A stretch of DNA of 64,000 nt. Origin: Olleya sediminilitoris. Its GTDB lineage: Bacteria; Bacteroidota; Bacteroidia; Flavobacteriales; Flavobacteriaceae. The DNA is taken from contig NZ_JAEMEF010000009.1 of assembly GCF_016785945.1 (NCBI RefSeq), positions 81,196-145,195 of the forward strand, read 5' to 3'. The notes beneath the pieces are model-generated. The model ran no database searches and was not told the origin of the DNA. It saw only the letters and a list, made by a program, of their open reading frames with translations. Of this stretch, positions 52,108-59,561 are shown piece by piece. The translations under genes were made by a program, and so were the position numbers. Numbering within the stretch: position 1 is the stretch's first letter; each line of letters opens with the position of its first letter.

Positions 52108-52176
52108 GGCTTATCTATTTAGCACCTTGCTCGTTATTGCAGGTTGCTATCTCCTTTTTAGAGATTCTTGATAATT
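52108..52176 (-). ncRNA. Reduced SAM-I-like (S-box) riboswitch aptamer
   Basis: In minus-strand orientation: P1 strand TTATC (52174-52170) followed by AAGA, a plain hairpin TCTC-TAAAAA-GGAGA, then TAGCAACCTGC...GCAAGGTGCTAAAT, and the P1 partner GATAA (52115-52111). The GCAACC...AAGGTGCTAA block is the hallmark of SAM-I P3 and its junction. The usual long P2 with kink-turn/pseudoknot and the P4 stem are absent or minimal, so this is a very compact variant. It starts within a few nt of the predicted transcription start and controls the NhaC/MetT-like gene. Confidence 0.65.
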
Positions 52177-52189
52177 AATTTTAAGTTTG

Positions 52190-52197
52190 CAAAAGTA
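52190..52197 (-). promoter_or_regulatory. −7 promoter box of riboswitch transcript
   Basis: TACTTTTG on the minus strand matches TAnnTTTG exactly; transcription would start near 52184, right before the aptamer. Confidence 0.6.
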
Positions 52198-52200
52198 GGG

Positions 52201-52673
52201 TAGAAAGCAATACGTAATTCTTAAAAAGTGTTAATTTTTTAAAAAGTCAAAATTCTCGTCGATAGATTTCCCGATTTCGTATAGTCAAAACCCTCAAACG
52301 TCTATCGCTTTATAATAAGATAGCATATAGTTTCACCTTTGAAGTGTAAAATTAAAACACCTTAAAATATGAAATTATATTTAATCTTAGTTAGTTTATT
52401 TTTAGTGCAACTATCTCTTTATCAATAAAAATCAACTAAATAAACCTAAGTTTTTAGAGTATATTAATACTAATTCTTTGCATTAATTTTCAGGAATTTT
52501 ACCTTATAAAACAATCTCATCTATAAAAAATAATCGGATTGATAGATATAATATAGCTAGCTGTCAACTTTCATTATTTAACAGAAATAATTCAGATACT
52601 TTTAAACTATTAATACTAATAAACGTCTTAGTATTAATAGCAAAATAAAGTTGAACTATTAAATTTTTAAATT
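52201..52673. other. Non-coding stretch with an orphan signal-peptide-like ORF
   Basis: Apart from a 19-codon frame at 52369-52428 no gene is visible. A TTCACCTTTG promoter-like box lies at 52331-52340, followed by the small ORF. The rest is AT-rich, with no clear repeat or stable hairpin, and contains the 5' region of the DUF6515-like gene. Confidence 0.5.
52369..52428 (+). pseudogene. Possible remnant: signal peptide only
   Basis: ATG 52369 opens a 19-codon frame, MKLYLILVSLFLVQLSLYQ, ending at TAA 52426. It looks like a complete Sec signal peptide with no mature protein. It may be the 5' remnant of a deleted exported protein or a genuine microprotein; composition alone cannot decide. Confidence 0.35.
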
Positions 52674-53255
52674 ATGAAAACATTTATAAAAGCATACATA
52701 TTACCAACAGTATTGTTGGTAGCATTTGCAGCACAAACAGAAGCACAAACTAGAAGAAGTACTAGTAATAAAAAAGTTACAACAACTACAACTAAACGTA
52801 CAGTTGCTAAGCGTGTACCAAGTACAAAAGTGACCTATAAAACACCAAAACGTAAAGTAGTTTCGGTTAGAAATGTGCCTAATAGAACAGTTGTAACGCA
52901 TAGAGGACAAAACTATTACTATGCTAATAATAAGTATTACACACAATCTAGAGGTCGTTACATTGTAATAGCTCCAAAGGTAGGTTTTAGAATTAAAACT
53001 TTACCTGTAAACTATAAAAGAGTACGTTATAATAATTATTACAATGCTCATGGTATATTTTATATTCAAATAAATAACCAATATGAAGTAGTAGATCCAG
53101 AAGTTGGTACTATTGTTTATGAGTTACCAGATGATTATGAAAAAGTTGTTATAAACGACGAAACGTATTATGAATACGCTAATATATTATACGAAAAAGT
53201 ACAAATAGATGGTACCAGAGCTTATGAAGTTGTAGGTATTATAGAAATGAATTAG
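52674..53255 (+). CDS. DUF6515-like secreted protein
   Basis: 193 aa. Signal peptide MKTFIKAYILPTVLLVAFAA (cleavage near TEAQ), then a very basic Thr/Lys/Arg-rich stretch (~25-75) and a β-rich Tyr-rich domain (~76-193) with repeats of the type GQNYYYANNKYYTQSRGRYIVIAPKVGFRIKTLP, NNYYNAHGIFYIQINNQYEVVDPEVGTIVYELP and DETYYEYANILYEKV. This matches DUF6515, a periplasmic or surface family of unknown function. Its own terminator follows. Confidence 0.8.
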   Translation: MKTFIKAYILPTVLLVAFAAQTEAQTRRSTSNKKVTTTTTKRTVAKRVPSTKVTYKTPKRKVVSVRNVPNRTVVTHRGQNYYYANNKYYTQSRGRYIVIAPKVGFRIKTLPVNYKRVRYNNYYNAHGIFYIQINNQYEVVDPEVGTIVYELPDDYEKVVINDETYYEYANILYEKVQIDGTRAYEVVGIIEMN

Positions 53256-53290
53256 TTACGCTTGATTTTGGTTGATTGATTTGTAACATG

Positions 53291-53322
53291 AAAAAAGGGT
53301 AATGTAAAAGTTATCCTTTTTT
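53291..53322. terminator. Rho-independent terminator
   Basis: 12-bp stem AAAAAAGGGTAA (53291-53302) with 53311-53322, one G·U, between two convergent genes. Confidence 0.8.
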
Positions 53323-53326
53323 CTAT

Positions 53327-54037
53327 TTAAAAATATTGCTTTTTAATGTTTTTAGGATCTACTGGTTTAGTTTCAGAAATAAATTTCATGAACAAATAAA
53401 TAGCCATAAAATGGCAAATAATAATTATTACCGTAAAGGTTTGGTTGTAAAAAAAGTATTCATTTATTGGAGATAATCCAATTTGAAACAACGAGAATAA
53501 TCCTGATGTAAGTAAAATAGTTCCGTTTTTATAATTATTATTAAGATATACAATTGCAAAAGTGACTGTGTAAATTAAAACACAAATAGCACAAATAAAC
53601 ATGTAAATTTGACTATTGTTGGGGATTTTATCTAATAAAAGTTCTATAACAGCATAGCTTATGTAAGCTATTAAAAAACCACCAATTACAGATGATATTG
53701 ACAACAAAGACTTTAATTTACTTTGTATTAAATATTTTTTTAATGAAAATGTATATAAGATTAAATATAATGAAGTTAACAAAGATATTTCTCCAAAATA
53801 ATCATGAAAGGAATAAAATGTTAAAAAATTAATACAAAATAAAGCTGCTAGAGCTAATAAAAATAATGGATCCGTATTTTTTTTAACAACACTAATATAT
53901 TTTAAAAATATTGTAACAATAACTACTGGGCAAATGTAAAGCAATTGACTTTTTTCCATTATTACGCTCATACCAACTGCAATTGATAAAGCAATAACGA
54001 ACAGAATATCAAAAAAATGTAGTTTAATTTTTAGCAT
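53327..54037 (-). CDS. Multi-pass membrane protein of unknown function
   Basis: 236 aa with about seven to eight hydrophobic helices and short loops; there is no recognised transporter or enzyme motif. Starts MLKIKLHFFDILFVIALSIAVG. The C-terminus is short and basic (ETKPVDPKNIKKQYF). Monocistronic. Its topology resembles small 7TM proteins of unknown role in Bacteroidetes. Confidence 0.7.
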   Translation of the reverse strand: MLKIKLHFFDILFVIALSIAVGMSVIMEKSQLLYICPVVIVTIFLKYISVVKKNTDPLFLLALAALFCINFLTFYSFHDYFGEISLLTSLYLILYTFSLKKYLIQSKLKSLLSISSVIGGFLIAYISYAVIELLLDKIPNNSQIYMFICAICVLIYTVTFAIVYLNNNYKNGTILLTSGLFSLFQIGLSPINEYFFYNQTFTVIIIICHFMAIYLFMKFISETKPVDPKNIKKQYF

Positions 54038-54177
54038 TAGTATTAGAAGGGAATATCCTACATAAGATAAATATTTACTTAGTAGAAAAATTTGTTTTTG
54101 TCAATTTACAATTAATCTTTGATATGTTTAATACACTTTTAATCAATTGTTTTTTTAAACTAAGCTGATAAACTTAA

Positions 54178-54510
54178 TTATTTTTGTTCAGAAACAGCAT
54201 AAACACCCCAATCTGCAATAGATTGCACTACAGGAATTAAAGTTTTACCAAAATCGGTTAACGAATATTCTACCTTTAAAGGTGGTTTAGAAGTATATAC
54301 TTTTCTTTTTACAATACCATCTTCTTCTAAAGTTTTTAATTGTAAACTCAATGTACGCTCTGTAACTGTTGGCATTTCTTTTCTTAATTCATTATAACGA
54401 AGGGTTGTATCAATTAAATGAAACATAATTACCGTTTTCCATTTTCCTCCAATAATTCCCATGGTTAAACTGGCACAACATGGATATTCCTTTCCTTTAA
54501 ACGTATACAT
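54178..54510 (-). CDS. HxlR-family transcriptional regulator
   Basis: 110 aa, a single winged-helix domain. CCASLTMGIIGGKWKTVIMFHLIDTTLRYNELRKEMPTVTERTLSLQLKTLEEDGIVKR (~11-70) is the classical HxlR/MarR-like HTH and wing; CC near the N-terminus provides Cys residues that in HxlR relatives (HypR, YodB) act as redox or electrophile sensors. It is divergent from the nitroreductase gene; identical palindromes flank both promoters. Confidence 0.93.
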   Translation of the reverse strand: MYTFKGKEYPCCASLTMGIIGGKWKTVIMFHLIDTTLRYNELRKEMPTVTERTLSLQLKTLEEDGIVKRKVYTSKPPLKVEYSLTDFGKTLIPVVQSIADWGVYAVSEQK

Positions 54511-54538
54511 AATTATTTTTTAAGTATTAAATCTTTGG

Positions 54539-54586
54539 CAAAGATAAAATACTATACTTATTTATACAACTATACTTTTTATAGTA
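54539..54586 (-). promoter_or_regulatory. hxlR promoter with operator copy 1
   Basis: On the minus strand TATCTTTG (54546-54539) and TTG (54569-54567), spacer 20 nt. The inverted repeat ACTATA-CTTTT-TATAGT occupies 54569-54585 and overlaps the −33 element. A weaker half-copy (ACTATACTTA) lies at 54551-54560. Confidence 0.7.
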
Positions 54587-54673
54587 AATTTAACATTCGG
54601 CTAAAAGTATTGATTTTGTTGGGTATACATTTTTTTTTAGTGTAATATTTTATACTATCCTTTTTGACCGTTA

Positions 54674-54723
54674 TTGTGTGTTTTAGATTCTCTAATTACT
54701 TTTGCACTATACTTTTTATAGTA
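54674..54723 (+). promoter_or_regulatory. Nitroreductase promoter with operator copy 2
   Basis: TTG (54674-54676), a 20-nt spacer, and TACTTTTG (54697-54704) form a consensus promoter. Immediately downstream lies an exact copy of the inverted repeat (54706-54722), covering the expected transcription start, as for a repressor site. Confidence 0.72.
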
Positions 54724-54758
54724 TAATTAAAAAATCAACATAATTAAAACATATACAA

Positions 54759-55418
54759 ATGAATTTAACTGAAACATTAAACTGGAGATACACAACTAAA
54801 GAATTTGACTCAACAAAAAAAATATCTGAAGCAGATATGGCAGAAGTCAAAAATTTATTAAGAATGAGCCCATCGAGTGTAAATTTGCAACCTTGGCATT
54901 TTATAGTTGCAGAAACTACAGAAGGTAAAGCACGTATTGCAAAAGGAACTCAAGGTTTCTTTCATTTTAATGAACCTAAAGTAACTAATGCATCAGCAGT
55001 TGTATTATTCTGTTCTAAAATTGATGCAGATGATGCTTATTACCAACATATTGCAGATACTGAAGATAAGAATGGTAGGTTTCCAAATGAAGATATAAAA
55101 AACGGATTTTTAGGAGCTGTTAAAGCGTTTGCTGGGATTCACAAATACGATTTAAAAGACCAACAACACTGGATGGAAAAACAAGTCTACTTAAACATAG
55201 GAAGCTTTTTATTAGGTGTTGCTAGTTTAGGTATTGATGCAACTCCAATGGAAGGTATTGATGTAAAAGCATTAGATGAAGAATTTGGTTTAAGAGAAAA
55301 AGGTTTTACTGCTTTAGTTGCTGTTTCTATAGGTTACAGAGCAGATTCTGATTTTAATTCAACAGATAAAACACCAAAATCTAGATTGCCAGAAAGTGAA
55401 TTATTCACTGAAATATAA
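54759..55418 (+). CDS. NAD(P)H-dependent oxidoreductase (NfsB-type nitroreductase)
   Basis: 219 aa. FMN-binding N-terminus WRYTTKEFDSTKKISEADMAEVKNLLRMSPSSVNLQPWHFIVAET, and the C-terminal region IDATPMEGIDVKALDEEFGLREKGFTALVAVSIGYRADSDF, which carry the NfsB/FRP pattern. It reduces nitro compounds and quinones. A paralogue lies in the TetR-led operon (46059-46691). First gene after the HxlR-bound promoter; followed 27 nt later by a cupin gene and a terminator. Confidence 0.94.
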   Translation: MNLTETLNWRYTTKEFDSTKKISEADMAEVKNLLRMSPSSVNLQPWHFIVAETTEGKARIAKGTQGFFHFNEPKVTNASAVVLFCSKIDADDAYYQHIADTEDKNGRFPNEDIKNGFLGAVKAFAGIHKYDLKDQQHWMEKQVYLNIGSFLLGVASLGIDATPMEGIDVKALDEEFGLREKGFTALVAVSIGYRADSDFNSTDKTPKSRLPESELFTEI

Positions 55419-55445
55419 TTAGTATTTCTCTTGAAATTTAATGTC

Positions 55446-56285
55446 ATGAAAAAAAATATTTTAATCACATTCGCACTAATAGCAAGTATTTTCACCAATG
55501 CACAAACACCAACAACAGACAATATTAAGTCTACAAACGAGGTAGTCACTGCAGATACTGTAGAATGGGGTTGGTTAAATCCTTTAAGAGGTGATAAAAG
55601 TCCAGCAGCAGGAAAACTTTGGGGAGACAGAACCAAAAACGAACCAGCAGGTTTTTTAGTGAAATTCAATAAAGGGTTTTCTTCGCCACCACACATTCAC
55701 AACATTACGTATCGTGGTGTGGTCATTAAAGGTTTATTGCATAATGATGATGAAAATGCAGAAAAACAATGGCTACCTGCAGGATCTTATTGGCAACAAC
55801 CAGCAGGAGAAGCACATATTACTGCAGCAGATGGTGAGGAAAATATGGCTTTTTTAGATATACAAGAAGGACCATATTTGGTAAAGCCAACATCTGAAGC
55901 TTTTGATAATGGAGAAAGACCTGTTAATGTTGATAAAACGAATTTAGTTTGGTTAAATGCCAATGATATTGAATGGATTTCAGAAAAAAGTAATGTAGAA
56001 ACTGCCTTTTTATGGGGAAGCCATGAAAAAAATCAATTACGTGCTACACTTTTAAAACTACCAGCTGGTTTTAAAGGAAAAATTAAAAATTTAAGTCCGA
56101 ATTTTAGAGCTGTAGTTATTTCTGGTGGAATTTTACATCAGTTTTCTAAAAAAGAAGTTAAAAAGGAATTAAACGCACCATCTTATTTCGGAGCAGCAGA
56201 AAACGCAACTTCAATTATTTCAGCAGAAAAAGAAACGGTGCTTTATATTAGAAGTAACGGAAATTATAAAGTGATTTCAAAATAA
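55446..56285 (+). CDS. Exported DUF4437-type double-cupin protein
   Basis: 279 aa from ATG 55446, which gives a signal peptide ([18 protein letters not shown], cleavage after AQ); the in-frame TTG at 55431 adds five residues and is not preferred. Two cupin-like β-barrels: the first has [23 protein letters not shown] and [12 protein letters not shown] (~65-125), the second [37 protein letters not shown] (~190-230). DUF4437 proteins are metal-binding cupins of unknown reaction. The gene belongs to the HxlR-controlled unit and ends before a terminator. Confidence 0.85.
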   Translation: MKKNILITFALIASIFTNAQTPTTDNIKSTNEVVTADTVEWGWLNPLRGDKSPAAGKLWGDRTKNEPAGFLVKFNKGFSSPPHIHNITYRGVVIKGLLHNDDENAEKQWLPAGSYWQQPAGEAHITAADGEENMAFLDIQEGPYLVKPTSEAFDNGERPVNVDKTNLVWLNANDIEWISEKSNVETAFLWGSHEKNQLRATLLKLPAGFKGKIKNLSPNFRAVVISGGILHQFSKKEVKKELNAPSYFGAAENATSIISAEKETVLYIRSNGNYKVISK

Positions 56286-56336
56286 CTTTTAATTTTAAAA
56301 TATAATTAAATCCCAAGTATCGATTAATATTATACG

Positions 56337-56373
56337 AAGCCACCAAATATTTAATATTATGTGTGGCTTTTTC
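56337..56373 (+). terminator. Rho-independent terminator of HxlR unit
   Basis: AAGCCAC (56337-56343) pairs with GTGGCTT (56363-56369), followed by TTT. It divides the HxlR-controlled pair from the longer gene run downstream. Confidence 0.7.
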
Positions 56374-56457
56374 AATTCATAATATAATTTGATTACAAAA
56401 GCTAAATGCAGAAACTAGTAGTTATCGATATTCAAAAAAGAATCTAAAAAATTAGAT

Positions 56458-57420
56458 ATGAAAACAATAACAAATACCAATGCACTAGAACAAGCACGTG
56501 CACTTAAGCAACTTACTCGTGAAGCGTCATTAAAACGTGAACCTTCTGTATCTCATTTTTGGAATAGCAACAGAAAATTACTAGAAGAAGCATGGGCAAC
56601 ATGGGAAATGGAAAACAAAGACAATTTACTAATTCCTGATGAATCGCTGCTTGATCCAAAATTGCGAAAAGTAATAAATGACGCTTGGGAAAACCCAGAA
56701 AAAGAAAATGCTGTTGCCGATTTATGGGAAGAAATTATTCCGGGTGTTTATGTGACGCAATTTTTTGATGTGGAACGCTTAGCAGAATTCCGTAAGTATT
56801 TAGAAGACGTAGTAAATTCTGAAATCCCAAAACGTGCACCATATGGAATACAATTAAATCGTTATGGAATGATGTTAGATGAGCGTTCTGAAGGTCATCT
56901 AGCTGCACCAAGTTTCCAGGCCTTTTATAACGACATGATGAATCGTTATATGCGTCCAATTGCACGTTTATTGCTTGGTACTTATGGTTACGATAACCAA
57001 ACGTTTGGTTTTTCAATTCAATATAATCCAGATAAGGATAAAGATTTACATGCACACACAGATGCTTCAGCAGCTACTTTAAATATTAATATTAACTTAC
57101 CTGATGAAGTATTTACAGGATCTGAAGTTGATTTCTATGATAAAGCTTCCGGAAAAACAGTGCAAACTATTTTTGAACCAGGAAAAGCAATTATTCACAG
57201 AGGTAATGTGCCACATGCTACACATCCTATTACTAGCGGACAACGTAGTAATTTGGTAGTTTGGTTATACGGAGATCGAATGCAAGTGCCAAGAGGAAGT
57301 ACAAGTAGTTATGGTAATGTAAATAACTTAACGTCAGAGAGTGTAACATCAGAAAATATTTCAGTAGATGAACGTTGGAGCGTGCCAAAAGGAACTAAAG
57401 ATACGTTTGCGCCATTTTAA
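56458..57420 (+). CDS. 2OG-Fe(II) oxygenase superfamily protein
   Basis: 320 aa. The C-terminal half is a double-stranded β-helix: HAHTDASAATLNININL provides the HxD pair (~200-204), and GKAIIHRGNVPHATHPITSGQRSNLVVWLYG (~243-273) provides the distal His and the Arg for 2-oxoglutarate. The layout resembles prolyl-4-hydroxylase-like enzymes. The N-terminal ~130 residues are helical and unassigned. The substrate is unknown; hydroxylation of a protein or small molecule is inferred. It heads a run of genes (SDR, MarC, KefF, KefC, AraC), suggesting a stress function. Confidence 0.85.
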   Translation: MKTITNTNALEQARALKQLTREASLKREPSVSHFWNSNRKLLEEAWATWEMENKDNLLIPDESLLDPKLRKVINDAWENPEKENAVADLWEEIIPGVYVTQFFDVERLAEFRKYLEDVVNSEIPKRAPYGIQLNRYGMMLDERSEGHLAAPSFQAFYNDMMNRYMRPIARLLLGTYGYDNQTFGFSIQYNPDKDKDLHAHTDASAATLNININLPDEVFTGSEVDFYDKASGKTVQTIFEPGKAIIHRGNVPHATHPITSGQRSNLVVWLYGDRMQVPRGSTSSYGNVNNLTSESVTSENISVDERWSVPKGTKDTFAPF

Positions 57421-57442
57421 AAATTAAAAAAAATAATAGAAT

Positions 57443-58231
57443 ATGAATATATTAATCACAGGAAGTACAGACGGTATTGGAAAACTTACTGCTTTAAAAC
57501 TAGCTAAAGAAGGCCATGAAGTATATGTTCATGGAAGAAGCAAAGCTAAAGTAGACAGTGTTATTGCCGAAATTAAAAATGCTTCAAACAACAAAAATAT
57601 AAAAGGATTTGTTGCCGATTTTTCTGATTTAAATGCTGTAAAACAACTTGCGGAACAAATTAAAAATGAAGTATCAAGTTTAGATGTTTTAATTAATAAT
57701 GCAGGTATTTTTAAAGCACCTTTACAAAAAACAAAAGACGGATTAGATATTAGAATGTCTGTTAATTATTTAGCGCCTTATATTTTAACAGAAAGCATTA
57801 TTTCGGTTCTAAAAAAAGGGTCAGCAACAAGAATAGTAAATTTAAGTTCTGCAGCACAATCTTCAGTTAAAAAAGGTATTTTAACAGGCGATGTATCTAC
57901 CAGTGCTAACGAAGCTTACGCGCAAAGTAAATTGGCACTAACCATGTGGAGTTTTTATTTTGCAAAACAACATCCAAATATTACGACTATAGCTGTAAAT
58001 CCAGGTTCTTTATTAAATACCAAAATGGCTAAAGAAGCTTACGGACAACATTGGTCTCCAGCAGAAAAAGGTGTAGATATTCTTTATGATTTAGCCATGT
58101 CTGAAGCAAATAAAAATGAGTCAGGCAAGTATTTTGATAATGATAAAGGTAGCTTTAGTAATGCACATCCTGATGCTTATGATGAGGCTAAAATTCAAAC
58201 ATTATTAGAGATTACAAGTAGTTTGGTTTAA
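57443..58231 (+). CDS. SDR-family oxidoreductase
   Basis: 262 aa classical short-chain dehydrogenase. The NAD(P)-binding TGSTDGIGKLTALKLA (~6-21) matches TGxxxGIG, NNAGIF lies at ~89 and the catalytic Tyr/Lys at AYAQSKLALTMWSFYFA (~152-168), with Ser at ~138 in VNLSSAAQSS. It reduces carbonyl or oxidises alcohol groups of unknown substrates. It starts 22 nt after the oxygenase gene. Confidence 0.93.
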   Translation: MNILITGSTDGIGKLTALKLAKEGHEVYVHGRSKAKVDSVIAEIKNASNNKNIKGFVADFSDLNAVKQLAEQIKNEVSSLDVLINNAGIFKAPLQKTKDGLDIRMSVNYLAPYILTESIISVLKKGSATRIVNLSSAAQSSVKKGILTGDVSTSANEAYAQSKLALTMWSFYFAKQHPNITTIAVNPGSLLNTKMAKEAYGQHWSPAEKGVDILYDLAMSEANKNESGKYFDNDKGSFSNAHPDAYDEAKIQTLLEITSSLV

Positions 58232-58318
58232 AAGTTGAATTTAATTGTTAAATTATAGAAAATTAATTTTTTAGTTAAAAAGATATTCAAGTTCTTGCTA
58301 AATTAAATTTTCAAATTA

Positions 58319-58939
58319 ATGGATAACCTAATAACTTTCTCAATAGCAGTGTTTACTGCCTTTTTTGCGATAACAAATCCGATTTCTAATATGACGGTTT
58401 TTTTATCTTTAACGCAAGGTGCAGACAAAAAAACAAAGCATGACATTAACAGACGATCAAATATTATAGCCTTTGTTATCGTTGCAGTTTTTGTGTTATT
58501 AGGAAAATATATTTTCGAATTATTTAATATTAGTATTCCTGCATTTAAAATTACAGGAGGTATACTAATATTTTTTATTGGTTTTGATATGTTACAATCA
58601 AAACGTTCTAACGTAAAAAGCCTTAAACATGTTCATGTAGATGAAGATATAGCTGTTTCACCTTTAGCAATTCCGATTTTAGCTGGTCCTGGAACCATTG
58701 TTACAGCAATGAATTTTGTTGCCAATGTAGAAACTATCCATATTATAATAGTAATTCTTATTTATGGTTTTATGAATTTACTAACATATTTCACTTTTAG
58801 ATTAAGTGATTTAATTGTTAGTATTGTAGGGAAAAATGTAATTTCTGTTATAGGAAAGATCATGGGTTTAATTATTGCTATTATTGGTACAGGAATGATT
58901 ATAAACGGAATAAAACTTTCTTTTGATTTTATAACATAA
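58319..58939 (+). CDS. MarC-family membrane protein
   Basis: 206 aa with six membrane helices; FFAITNPISNMTVFLSLTQG (~15-34) and AIPILAGPGTIVTAM (~118-132) are the two repeat-related MarC/UPF0056 motifs. Family members are inner-membrane proteins of unresolved function (possibly small-molecule exporters). Co-transcribed with its neighbours on both sides. Confidence 0.92.
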   Translation: MDNLITFSIAVFTAFFAITNPISNMTVFLSLTQGADKKTKHDINRRSNIIAFVIVAVFVLLGKYIFELFNISIPAFKITGGILIFFIGFDMLQSKRSNVKSLKHVHVDEDIAVSPLAIPILAGPGTIVTAMNFVANVETIHIIIVILIYGFMNLLTYFTFRLSDLIVSIVGKNVISVIGKIMGLIIAIIGTGMIINGIKLSFDFIT

Positions 58940-58960
58940 ACCTAATTTACTACTGTTAAT

Positions 58961-59557
58961 ATGAAAAAAATCCTAATTCTATTTGCGCATCCAAAACTTG
59001 AAAAATCCAGAGCTAATTTATCTTTAATTAATCATATTAATGATAAAGAAAATGTGACTGTTCATGATTTATACGAAGAGTATCCAGATTTTCATATAGA
59101 CGTTCCTAGAGAGCAAAAATTATTAGAATCACATGATATAATTATATGGCATCATCCTTTTTATTGGTATAGTTGTCCGCCATTAATGAAACAATGGATT
59201 GATATGGTATTAGAGTTTAATTGGGCTTATGGGCCAGAAGGTAAAGCGCTACACAATAAAACATGTTTAAATGCTATAACAACTGGAGGTTCTAAAGAAG
59301 TTTACTGTTCAGCCGGATATAATAGTTTTACTGTTGAACAATTTCTAAGACCATTTGAGCAAACTGCTAATTTATGCGGTATGACTTATTATCCGCCATT
59401 TGCAGTTATGGGAACACATAATCTTTCCGATGAAAAATTAAACGATTATAAAATTAATTACGGTAAATTAATTGATTTGCTTCAAAACAATTTATCAATA
59501 AACGATTTTGAGAAAAAATCTTTTATTAACGATATACCACAACTTAAAAGCTCTTAA
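58961..59557 (+). CDS. KefF-like NAD(P)H-dependent quinone oxidoreductase
   Basis: 198 aa flavodoxin-fold protein. ILILFAHPKLEKSRANLSLI binds FMN; IIWHHPFYWYSCPPLMKQWIDMVLEFNWAYGPEGKALHNK (~63-102) is almost the diagnostic KefF/MdaB segment, and LNAITTGGSKEVYCSAGYNSF follows. KefF activates the KefC potassium efflux channel and reduces quinones. The KefC-type gene starts 4 nt after its stop, so a physical complex is likely. Confidence 0.92.
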   Translation: MKKILILFAHPKLEKSRANLSLINHINDKENVTVHDLYEEYPDFHIDVPREQKLLESHDIIIWHHPFYWYSCPPLMKQWIDMVLEFNWAYGPEGKALHNKTCLNAITTGGSKEVYCSAGYNSFTVEQFLRPFEQTANLCGMTYYPPFAVMGTHNLSDEKLNDYKINYGKLIDLLQNNLSINDFEKKSFINDIPQLKSS

Positions 59558-59561
59558 TTAT

